From Trichoderma breve (taxonomy: Eukaryota; Ascomycota; Sordariomycetes; Hypocreales; Hypocreaceae), in contig NC_079234.1 of NCBI RefSeq assembly GCF_028502605.1, positions 2,790,001-2,854,000 of the forward strand: a stretch of DNA of 64,000 nt, in the 5' to 3' direction. A program made the translations under genes and the position numbers. Positions 54,563-64,000 of this stretch are shown here, piece by piece; the first letter of the stretch is position 1; the number at the start of each line of letters is the position of its first letter. Below the pieces are notes generated by a model that saw nothing but the letters and a program-made list of their open reading frames with translations, had not been told where the DNA came from and searched no databases.

Positions 54563-57015
54563 AGTCCTACAGATGAATCGTCAGCTGGGCCGTCAAATAA
54601 TACAGGGAGTGATGACACGGCATGGACCTTGGAACTGAAGAAACATGGGTGATTTGGCGCGGCGTTTGGGTATCGCTTCTTGTTATGTTAACCTATATCT
54701 TTTATTCGGAGATGACGATTGGCGCCGTATGCTGCCCTTGACATGCTGATATGGCAAGCTTTGGGGTGCAGGATTTGCGCTTTCTCAACTTTCTCAATTC
54801 AAAGTGCAAGAGGCGTTAGTGACTACTACAGGACTCTGGTGTTTCTGTCAAAGCAGACTCGGTTGGAAGATTCTGCCTGGTCTATGGTGCAATGCCTCGT
54901 TTTGGCATATACATGTTACCCACCTGGTCTTGAATGTGGCCGCATGAGCTATAGACTTTTTTAAATGAGTTAATTCCATGCCAAGCGCTTTCAGTTTGTA
55001 ATATGTGATGGCGTCGTCGATTTGGGCAGCTGAAGGTGATGCTTCAGCCCAAGAGGTGCAGCACCATCTCACGATGGCCTCGCAACTTGTCGCCGTTTGG
55101 GGCTGCCTCAGCTCTTATCCCAGCAAGGGCATTCATGCAACAAGCATCGGACAATTGGGGGGACTTCGGATTTCGGATTTCGCAATACGCTTCCGGGTGC
55201 GCGCAACGGCTGTTGGGTTGGCTCGACCTATTTTTTTTTCCCTGTTGCGTCGTATATTAGGCACCCTCCAAAAGCGCCCTGTCACCTGCAGGAGCAACTC
55301 AAAACATGAGAAGCAAGGCCCAAAATAAACCGATTGGCCAAGTTCCGCAAGACCAAAAAAAACTCCCATGTGTTCATTGATCTGTCAGTACGGAGTAGGA
55401 GCAACATACATTGACGATCTCCCCTCTACTCTAACCAACCAAAACACCGAAAGGCACACTCCAGGGATAGGTGAATATTCCCCTGCCCCTCCCCGTCCCT
55501 TGTCACATTTTCTTTCCTTTCACGGAGGGTGTGCCCATGAGCTTTTTTTTTTCTTTGTTTCTCGCTAGTTTGGAGTGCCGGGCCCTCGGGGTAAAACGAC
55601 TGGCTGGCCGGCTTTCATCGTTGTCCCAAGGAAAAAAAAACCCGCGTTTTGTGAATGTTTCCAAAGGGCCAAGGCGCTGGGACTGTCCAGCTGGACAGGG
55701 ATGTTCGCGGGTACGCTAGCTGGTCGGACTGGGGCGGGGACCCTGGAAGCCCATTTTTACGTCTGATGTGGTTTGTAGTCTAACTAGCGACTTGAAGGAA
55801 GGCCGCTATTGAATGCCGTACAAAATATTGATTGTGCTAGATGGATTAGGATTCAGTGTCTTGTGATTGCTTTTTTCCTTCGTTTTTTTGCGTCATCCAT
55901 GTCATGTCGTATCATGTCATCTCATGTCGTATATGCGAATATACACAGCTCTACAAGGTCTGCTATGCTTTCGACTCAGCCATTGTTGCCCGAATGACGA
56001 GCCTCTTCGCCGGGTGCATGACCAAGCTTTTTCTGACAGTTCAATCGAACCCATGGAGAACGAAAGCATTGACCTTTGGCTGCCTCTTTCGCCTCGGGCA
56101 CAGCCGTTGCTGCTAAACTAAAACTATCCATTACCTTAGTACGTAGTAGGTCAGTTCCCAGGTACCTTGCCTTAGCCCGGCAGGAAAAGCTGCATCATGA
56201 CTTGCTATATGCGGGCTTCTTTCGTGCCTTTGGGTATGGAGTCGTCATGGAGTACTGACGTGCTAGTTACTGGCTAGCATCATATTAGCAGAAACGTGTA
56301 AACCGTTAGTAGCCAGCGGGTCTCTTCCTCTGTATGTCTCTCCCAATCTACGGAATACCAGCAAATCGAATGGATTGGATGCATCTATAATCCCCAACTG
56401 CCATTTTTTCGCCACCACGCTCCCCTTTCCGGCAACGCTCCCAATCGCTCTCTCCGGCCCTGCATGCTGCACCGTCGCGTGGCAAACCGGCTAGCACCTT
56501 TCTCGACGTCAAAATTGGTCCCCCCAGAAAGGCTGTGCCCGTGCCGCCCCGCTCTATAGCGTCGCCCTGGAACAGCTTCCACCATTCATGGAATTCAATA
56601 GCACCAGACTACAGGTGCATGTTACTCGTAGCTCCGGTAGCAACGTTGAAACGTACCTCCGTACTGACCCTAAAACAAATCCCCCACTGTAGATGCGCTA
56701 AAACAAACCTCGCTGGAGGGGCCGTAAACCGGCCAATCACCGGCCTAGGCTCCCCATCTGAGTGTCCCGAATCAGGATGGATGCTGTTTCGATCTGGTAT
56801 GAGTAACCCAAAACCTGTAACAAAGTAGCATAGCGTAGCCTCTTTTTTTCCTTCTCCTTTCACACACTACCACAACAACTCCACCAAGCAAACAAACGAA
56901 GCCACGAGGCTATGTGCGAGTAATATCACAACAAACCAGAATACCAAACCCAACGCTATTCCCAATTCCCTCTCTTCCCCCCATTCAGCCCTGCCAAAAG
57001 TGAACCTTGGAAGCC
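54563..57015. other. Intergenic region, 2.5 kb
   Basis: lst8 3' flank and TMEM234 promoter. It contains A- and T-runs and a short iterated CATGTCRTATC-like patch near 55899-55935. No gene was supported. Confidence 0.6.
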
Positions 57016-57765
57016 ATGTCATCACCCGAAGAGCCCATCGACCGACCCCCCGCCATCAACTACGTCCTGAGCTTCATCCTCGTCGGCCTCGCCTGGGGCC
57101 TCACCACGCCCTTCATCCGCCGCGCCGCCCGCACCCACAAGCCCGCGCCTCACCCGCTGCTCGACTCCCCCGCCATCAAGCAGAGCTGGCTCCGCTCCAG
57201 GCTCTACGCCGCCTTCTTCTCGGTTCTCGATCTGCTGCGCAACCCGCGCTATGCCGTCCCGCTTGTTCTTAACCTCACCGGCAGCGTCTGGTTCTTTCTC
57301 CTCATTGGCAAGGCTGGTGAGTTTTCCAAAAACAAACACCCCCCACATGTCTCATCTTGAACCTCCGAAAAAGGCCTCCGGGTGTCTCAGATCCCCTTTG
57401 GGCGCATCCCCATCCCCGTCCCCTCTTCCACACCTAACCGCCCTGCTGGGCTAGCCAGAGGGTTGGTTTGTTTCTCCTTTGTGGACTCTCCGATCTGACC
57501 CAGTCTTTGGCCACCTGTTAGAGCTGAGCCTTACCGTCCCGATTGTGAATGCCATGGCCTTCCTCTTTACTGTTGTGGGCGAGTGGTTGGTCGAGGGTAA
57601 GGTAATTAGTAGAGGTACGTGCAAGCCTTACCACTCAACTAGATCCGTAGCAGTATCAAAGATCGAAAAGCTAATCGCAGGATCTTTGGGGGAGGAAAAG
57701 AAACCGGCATTGGCATGACACTATCCTTGGTGGGAATCGGATTGTGTGTTCAGAGCAAGACCTAA
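57016..57765 (+). CDS. TMEM234 homologue, small multi-span membrane protein
   Basis: Exons 57016-57316, 57522-57614 and 57695-57765 encode 154 residues. The ATG at 57016 gives MSSPEEPIDRPPAINYVLSF. Four hydrophobic helices are visible: VLSFILVGLAWGLTTPFI, VPLVLNLTGSVWFFLLIGKA, IVNAMAFLFTVVGEWLVEGK and the last exon's GIGMTLSLVGIGLCVQSKT. This is the arrangement of TMEM234, related to small drug/metabolite transporters. The 205-bp intron 1 is the longest in the window. For intron 2 I used the second AG after the branch (GGGGGAG at 57688-57694), because the first AG lies only a few bases past the CTAAT and would give a different, shorter tail. Transport function is not established. Confidence 0.87.
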
Positions 57766-58328
57766 GGCAAAGGTAGTGCAGTATATCAAGTTTCGTTCTG
57801 ATAGCGTCATAAGCCACCGGCTGTAATAAACTCAATATATTTGTAGAAGTTAAAAAAAAAACTCATTTGCTGTAGAAAAAAGGTGAGGCTGCTCCAGGCA
57901 GCCCAAGAAAGAAAAGAAAAATCTATGACCCGTATATCCTCCAATTTTGTATCCTCAAGACGACTGCTGTCTATCACGCAGTCGTGTGGCATGCCATGCC
58001 TATGTAAATAGGACGCCCAAACAACCAAAAATATAACCAAGAGAAGAAAAAGGTATCCCTTTGCCCTGTGGCTGCCTATGAACCTTGTGTCCATGCCCAT
58101 ACGCCAAAATCACGCCCCCGAAAAAACGAACTCCGTATCAGAACAATCGAAGAGACCTTGCAGCATCGGCTGTACAAGGCTGTTGCAGAAAAAGAGAATA
58201 AATGGTGGTAGGTGGTGTAACGTTAATGATGCCTCGCCCCCCTGAAGAGGAAAAGTTGCTCTTGGTGCCGGCAGTCAAGGTGAGACAAGATGTAGCTGTT
58301 GAATCGTCCAGTATTCGCAGCAATCATG
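57766..58328. other. Intergenic region between convergent genes
   Basis: 3' flanks of the TMEM234-like gene and the 58329-59120 gene. A-rich; nothing else was seen. Confidence 0.65.
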
Positions 58329-59120
58329 TTACCGCTGTCGAGCCTGAAGCCAGCGCATGATTCTTCGCAAACTCGGATCCTCCATTGTCCAGCGCCCCTG
58401 CGATTGGTCCGCGGTCAAGAGCTCGGTGTAAACGTACTCGTCGGTAATAGCAGCCAACTCCTAAGCAACACGAAAATTAGTTACATTACATCCCCACTAC
58501 TTTGGCCGTGCATATGTTGGTAAGAAAGGATTTTCCCCGACATGTACCGAGTGGAGACGCCATTTCCCGTAAGAAAGGGCTGCGTCCAAGAAAACGGAAC
58601 CAGGGAGGGAGCCTTTTTGGGGGTGCAAGTTGTAGGTAAGCTTACCGCTCGAAGCTGGTTGTCCAAGGCCTGCAGCTGGGCATGGTTCCCCGGATGCGGT
58701 CGTTGACCCTGCAAGACTTGGTCTCGGTACTCAATCCATCGCTGCGCCGCCGCCTGCCTCAAGAGAATCTTTTGCCCCTCGTGCCGCCGAGCGTAGGCAT
58801 CTAGCAAAACCCTTTGGGCGCCATGTTAGCTGATTCGATGCTTCGTCTGCTGAATGAAAGAAAACGCACTGCTGTAGTTCGGCTCTGGTCTGCTCCTCTT
58901 CGCCTCCCTGGGCTGCAGGCACCCTGGTATCGGCAGCCACATCGAGAATGTATTGGCCATCGATGGTGCACTGGCGTAAGGTAGCCCATCCCTCGGTGTA
59001 GTAGTCCTCTTCGTTCTCTGGCTCGACAGGTCCGGCTGCGATATAGTACTGAAGAGTCCGGAAGTCGGCCAGGACTTCGGCAACTCGGGCGGTGCGGCAC
59101 TCGTTCACTTCTCGTTCCAT
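58329..59120 (-). CDS. Hypothetical helical protein
   Basis: Three exons (58870-59120, 58646-58811, 58329-58460) give 182 residues. Introns are 58812-58869 (GTGCGT, branch GCTAAC, AAAG) and 58461-58645 (GTAAGC, branch ACTAAT, TTAG). All junctions keep frame. The protein is charged, probably all-helical and without membrane segments. Notable stretches are ARVAEVLADFRTLQYYIAAG, then VLLDAYARRHEGQKILLRQA and TELLTADQSQGRWTMEDPSL, ending in an Arg-rich MRWLQARQR. I do not recognise a family. The consistent splice signals and balanced composition make a real gene likely. Confidence 0.78.
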
Positions 59121-62100
59121 GTTGTATTAGTTACTGTTCTCACCAAAAGACTGAATTGAGATGTGCTATGGCCATCTTTACGCTCTGGGGTTGTGCTTTG
59201 TATGAGGAAGTGGATGCGTATCCCGCGTAAAGCGCATATACCGGACCTTTAAAGGGGGGCGTGCCGCCGGGTCTGCATGTGTGCTTTACTTGGGACTTGG
59301 GGGGAGCAGAAATAGCGGGACAATAAAAGCAATTCGCTAAGAGGCTAGTGACCTACATCCGTCCATGGTGTCGAGGGAAAAGCTTCCGGATGAGACTTGG
59401 GGGCCAGGCGCGAAAGGGGGGCCAAAGAAGCCTAGTTGGTATTTCCGTACAAGGAAATAGGTGAAGAGATGCAACAATGGCTCTCGGCCGATACCTCTAG
59501 ACGTCGTTCGTAACGGTGACGCAGTGTCGTCTTCTCTTCGAAAGAGAGATTGTGAACAAAGAGATGGTCAAAGCCGTTGAAGCTGAAGATTCGAGATGCT
59601 GAGCTGAAAAAACAGCACTATCAATTCGATATTCAGCAGCGGATAGCGTGGCGATATGGAGTAGTCGGGGATCGAAGCTGCTTCAGCGTGGCAAGCAATG
59701 AAGAAACTCTGCTGGATGCTATTCTCGATTTGCCTCGACGCGAGATGCTCCATCCTTTTGTATGCTCCGTCCATGATCGACCCCGTCCGGTGTTGTCGGA
59801 GGATCCAGCAGAGTTCTCGCCTGGGCCTTGAAGGGCTCGATGCCCATCTCGGCCTTACAAAGCTACGGTGGACTTGGGCTTTGGTGGACGGATGAATCTG
59901 AGGCCCTAAGAGGGTAACCAGGCTGAACCATTCAGCTACCACTTGCTCTCTGACAAACACCAACGAGAGTGCTCTCCGTCACCTCCACCCCGGTGGCTCT
60001 TTGCAAGCTCAAACCTGAAGAACCCCGGACAAGCTGGCAATCGGGAGCCGTCCAACCGGAGCCGTTGTCAGCCCTATCCTAGCCCCTTGATGCCTCTTGC
60101 ACCAGCCAGCCTGAGGTCCGAGGCTGGGCGCCTGTGTGGTGCTGGGCTCGCATTCTGGGTGGGTGACTCTTGCGCCAGTACCGGGCCCCGTCGATCTCAG
60201 CAGCAGACTGCTAGGCAGAGCCAGACGAGGCTAACGACTCGAGGCAGAGGAAAGCCTTGCCTGCCAGGGGGAGACACGCTTTTGGTCCCCGTTCCGTGGG
60301 TCGAATCAAGGGACCTTGTGCATGAGGCCATCGATTCCCCGTGACGAAGGGGGTACGGGGATGGGGGGCGTCCCGGCAGCGCCGTTAGATGCACGCCGCA
60401 CCGCTAAAGCAGAAGCAGAAGCAGGTTGCGGTTCGTTTGAAGCTGCTGCAGCACGCATTGGGGCGGCCATGGGAGGCTACACAGCGGGAAGCTCCAGGAC
60501 GCCGTCTAGCTCGACAGAGAAGCGACGCAAACCACCAAATGGCATGCCGTCGTGTCGTGTCCGGATACTGGATACTGGATCCTCGCCTGAAGACCCCTGC
60601 CCAGTGGAGACGGCCGTGGATGATCGGGCCTATGGTGTGCATTCGCCCTCTTGCAAACAGACGCTTCAGCTCCGGCTCAGCGGCGCTACCACACGCAGCC
60701 TTGCCGAACGAAGCCAGAGTGACGGGCCCTGCATGAGCTGCGTGTGCCAGGGATCAGCCCCAGGGACCAATGGCAGCCCGCCGTGGCCTGCAGATGCATC
60801 GTGGGTTTTTTCAGAAGCCGAAGACGTTGTTTTGGGATGATGCAAGTCAAATGCAAGAGGCAAGTTCTGGAGAGACACCCGCTGCGCCCTGTCATTTGTC
60901 CAACGCCGGCCTAAGCCGTTCGGGAGGGAGATTTTTTAGAGGCAGTGCCCGCCAACGCTTCCTTCCTTGCCTCTGTTTTCTTTCCTCTTCCTTTTTTTTC
61001 GGCCGTCTTTTTTGCTTCCACTCCATCGCAGAACTGACAAGATTCACAAATCCAAGCTACGCCTCGAATTGGCAATGCGGATGATCCAGAGACACGTCAC
61101 CGAGCCCGTGGTTGGCGTTTGCATCTCCCAAGTCACTCTGCAGGCTTCGAGGCGCTGCGCCCGATTGGCAACCGTCGCTGGCTGAACTCAGTCCTTGATC
61201 ATCGCCCGATGATTCACGGCAAGGGTCACTGGCAATGTTGCATCTTTGTCTCTCGAGTCCCGACGACAGCGAGCATCTAGATCGGGAGGCTGTGATTGGA
61301 GATTGCATCTGAGACGAGGCTGCTGCCTACTCGACACCGTGGACACGCAGGCTCACCTTGCCCAAAGTAACTCGTCGTAGCCATGGCCCTGTTGATGCAA
61401 CTCCAGCTGAATACATGGCTTGGCAGATGCCGATGAATCATCCCATCGTCTTTGCTTACGGCTTTGTAATGAGGCCGTGTTCGTACGCGTGTCAGGATGG
61501 ATCATTCAGCTATCATCAAGAAAGCTTAACAAAGACACCGGCATGACTGCTATTCAGAACAGACATTGACTCATAGTTCAACCAATGCATTCATTGATTG
61601 TAGGCAGCCAGTCTAAGGGAGGGAGAAAAAAAACAAAGACGAGGAGGAAGGGGAAGAGACAAACACTGCAACGTTGCCCTCGACATACCAGACTCGGCCA
61701 AAGACTCGTTGACCACTTCTAGCCCTATGCCAGCCAGCATCAGATATCAAGCCATGGGCATTATTAATCGTATCCATTCTAGTGCATCGCCAATCTTGGT
61801 TATTCTGATGCCTCTTTGTCTCTAGTTACCTCAATCTCCGAGCAGGGCGTCGAGTTGGGGCAAAGACCGTTACACTAAGCTGCAGCATGAACTCAGGGGT
61901 GTGAATTTGTCCATCACTCCCATCACACTCCCCCCTTTGTCTACTAATTTTCCATACAGAGCCACTCTAAGTGATGGATTCTACTTGGCCGCAGCCGTCT
62001 TTGCCTAGAAACGATACGCCCTGTTTCGACTGCGCTGTCAACCACGCGGCACACCCTCATATAAACGCCACCGTGACAGCAATGTCCAGCCTCAGCCAAT

Positions 62101-63350
62101 GGCATCCCAAAAGCGCCCATCACTTGATGAGATGGGGACATCCACAAGGCGATTGCCCTGTTTTTCTTCATCGAACAGCTCGAATCTTGTGCAATAACGA
62201 GCCCCCTGCTAGCAAAAGCCCCCCTCTGGTGATTCAGCCCCCAAGCAACGCGGCTCCTAACTCTATAGAGCGATGGGTGGCTTTCTGTTGGTGACCTATG
62301 ATATGCAGCATTTGGTGTTTAGCTTGAGGGCATTGTTGGGAGTAACGTTCCGCAGTGAACACTCCGAGTACTACGCAAGGGGAGGTGGTTACGGGATATA
62401 AGTTAAACACATCCGCTCAGGGGCCAGCATACAACGGGCGTCAAACCTGAACCCGAGATTTAGGAGAGACACTTTTGTGTTTTAAGCTTCCCTTGCATAC
62501 AATTGCCACCGTCTTTATTTGAGATTATGACATCTTGGCAGAAATATTCTACTGTGAAAATGGGACGAGATTTAGCCTGGGGTAGTGGAGCTCAAGCCGT
62601 GAGTATACGAACATTATTTTTCAAAACAACTGGCCTGTAACCATCCACTTTCTGTACTCTCCGTTTCTATACGCTCCATTTCTCTACTCTCTATTTCTAT
62701 ACTCTCTATTTCTATACTCTCTATTTCTATACTCTCCATTTCTATACTCTCCATTTCTGTACTCTCCATTTCTCTTCTCTCCATTTCTATACTGTCCATT
62801 TCTATCCAATAAAATATCTTACAAGCACAATGCTATGATATCTAATTAGACATAAAGTCATCTTTCGTCTCACCTATCAAATACACACTACCTACTTATG
62901 CAGCTAACACGTCACGACATATATCTATAAACGTCGGCTTAATATGAACTGCTCGCCACCCACAGCCAGAAGCATGCTGTATGCGTCTCAAACAATGTAA
63001 TCTCCCCTTGATCCATATCAGCTGGGAAGTATCAAACTTTCTTTTACGAGGCTACATTGGCCACGCCAAGAGAGATGAATGTCTCACCCGCCACCCTATC
63101 ACCATGAACCAAGGCGGCAATGGTTAGCCACATCTCAGGGTACACAAAGCTTGAAGAAAATGCAAATCACTCTGATTCGAGAGTTGGAAGCTCAATATTT
63201 GGGCCCGCGAGTATTATTGAGCCTATTTAAAACAGTATAGTTTATTCACAAAAGAAGGGGCTTGCATCTAACAATTAACCCCGGTGAAAACAAAAAAGTT
63301 TTTATTCCAACCACTAGCGGCTGAGAGCAATACCAAAAGATCGGAAACAT
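59121..63350. other. Gene-poor region, 4.2 kb
   Basis: Open frames here (for example 60316-60840) begin at non-ATG codons and match nothing. The stretch 59900-60900 is GC-rich, and 62400-63300 is AT-rich with a 15-bp minisatellite. No RNA gene was found. Confidence 0.55.
62649..62806. repeat. 15-bp minisatellite, about ten units
   Basis: The unit TTTCTATACTCTCCA (with variants) starts every 15 bases from 62649 to 62784, with a partial unit to 62806. On the minus strand it reads as MESIE-type pentapeptides because 15 is a multiple of three. That frame is a repeat artefact. Confidence 0.93.
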
Positions 63351-64000
63351 TTACTCCTCCTCCATGGGAACCTCCTCCTCATACTCCTCGCCGTCATCGG
63401 CGGTAGCATCTTGGTACTGCTGGTATTCGGAAACAAGATCGTTCATGTTGGACTCAGCCTCAGTGAACTCCATCTCGTCCATACCCTCGCTAGTGTACCA
63501 ATGCAAGAAGGCCTTGCGGCGGAACATGGCACTGAATTGCTCACCAACACGGCGGAAGATCTCCTGGATAGCAGTAGAGTTGCCGACAAAGGTGGAGGAG
63601 ATCTTGAGACCCTTAGGGGGGATAGAGCAGAGAGCGGTTTGGATGTTGTTGGGAATCCACTCGACGAAGTAGGTGGAGTTCTTGTTCTGGATGCTGCGCA
63701 TCTGGTCCTCGACCTCCTTCATGGCAACCTTTCCACGGAAGATGGTGGAGCAGGTCAGGTAACGGCCATTGCGGAAGTCAGAGGCAGCCATCATGTTCTT
63801 AGGATCCAGCATCTGCTGGGTCAACTCGGGAACGGAAACAGCGCGGAAAGAATGCGCGCCAGGGCTGGTAAGGGGCGCAAAGCCCACCATGAAGAAGTGC
63901 AGACGAGGGAACGGCACCATGTTGACGGCGAGCTTGCGAAGGTCGGAGTTGAGCTGGCCAGGGAATCGGAGGGAGGTGGAAACACCGGACATGACGGCAG
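63351..64000 (-). CDS. Beta-tubulin, C-terminal part (5' end outside window)
   Basis: Partial gene: the last 216 codons plus stop (TAA at 63351-63353), open to the window edge. Landmarks are [58 protein letters not shown] and the C-terminal [11 protein letters not shown] with an acidic tail ending PMEEE. It forms the alpha/beta heterodimer of microtubules. The residues around 198-200 linked to benzimidazole resistance lie outside the window. Differences from the most conserved fungal beta-tubulins are TSPGAHSF (Pro where Arg is usual) and [13 protein letters not shown]. This may be the more divergent of two paralogues known in some Hypocreales, by inference. Confidence 0.97.
   Translation of the reverse strand, partial: AVMSGVSTSLRFPGQLNSDLRKLAVNMVPFPRLHFFMVGFAPLTSPGAHSFRAVSVPELTQQMLDPKNMMAASDFRNGRYLTCSTIFRGKVAMKEVEDQMRSIQNKNSTYFVEWIPNNIQTALCSIPPKGLKISSTFVGNSTAIQEIFRRVGEQFSAMFRRKAFLHWYTSEGMDEMEFTEAESNMNDLVSEYQQYQDATADDGEEYEEEVPMEEE

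Noticed and set aside
60316..60840. 174-codon open frame
   Set aside because: TTG start within a GC-rich stretch where long frames arise by chance; no domain features.
62614..62799. 61-codon frame of MESIE repeats
   Set aside because: Purely a translation of the 15-bp minisatellite.
1..64000. CRISPR array, rRNA, intact transposon or secondary-metabolite cluster
   Set aside because: Both strands were scanned. The tandem arrays have no unique spacers, there are no transposase or polyprotein motifs, and the single Zn2Cys6 gene has no biosynthetic neighbours.

Overview
The window is nuclear DNA of a filamentous ascomycete, most likely a Sordariomycete of the order Hypocreales. A Trichoderma-like genome is my best guess, but that is an inference. 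The signs are short introns (48-205 bp) with GTRNGT donors and CTAAC/CTGAC branch sites, pyrimidine-rich leaders, two nuclear tRNA genes (one with an intron), and a housekeeping gene set whose protein sequences match known fungal families. There are no bacterial operons, CRISPR arrays, rRNA genes or intact transposons.

Layout. (1) 1-473: the 3' end of a CsbD-like stress protein gene. (2) 474-7479: a 7 kb gene-poor stretch with a 29-bp tandem repeat and an AAG microsatellite. (3) 7480-11229: a 1228-residue protein with an apparent H2B-like plus H2A-like histone-fold pair at its N-terminus and four copies of a short motif in its C-terminal tail. (4) 13-24 kb: Maf1 (RNA polymerase III repressor), AP-1 sigma adaptin, glutamate-cysteine ligase modifier subunit, the KEOPS kinase Bud32, a small membrane-anchored protein, a carboxymuconolactone-decarboxylase-family protein, and tRNA-Gln. 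(5) 25-32 kb: a MOSC/flavin/2Fe-2S fusion reductase, intron-containing tRNA-Leu, Rrp7 (small-subunit ribosome biogenesis), and an Msd1/ADIP-family microtubule-anchoring protein. (6) 31.9-43.6 kb: a Zn2Cys6 regulator, a TMEM19/DUF92 membrane protein, a monocarboxylate-type MFS transporter, and an IFRD-family protein. (7) 46.7-59.1 kb: a tail-anchored FHA protein with hexapeptide repeats, a candidate 81-residue CxxC protein, the TOR subunit Lst8, a TMEM234 homologue, and an unrecognised helical protein. (8) 59.1-63.3 kb: a gene-poor stretch with a 15-bp minisatellite. (9) 63351-64000: the 3' end of a beta-tubulin gene.

The genes are independent single transcription units on both strands. Several serve growth control and protein synthesis (Lst8 in TORC1/TORC2, Maf1 acting downstream of TORC1, Rrp7, Bud32, tRNAs), but nothing in the layout shows co-regulation. 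All exon structures below were read by eye from splice signals and reading-frame continuity, and each was checked to give an intact frame.

The most notable observation is the histone-fold pair in the 7480-11229 gene. Next come the repeated tail motif of the same protein, the MOSC-reductase fusion, the small CxxC gene, the oppositely oriented 29-bp repeat arrays, and a 24-bp perfect palindrome upstream of lst8.
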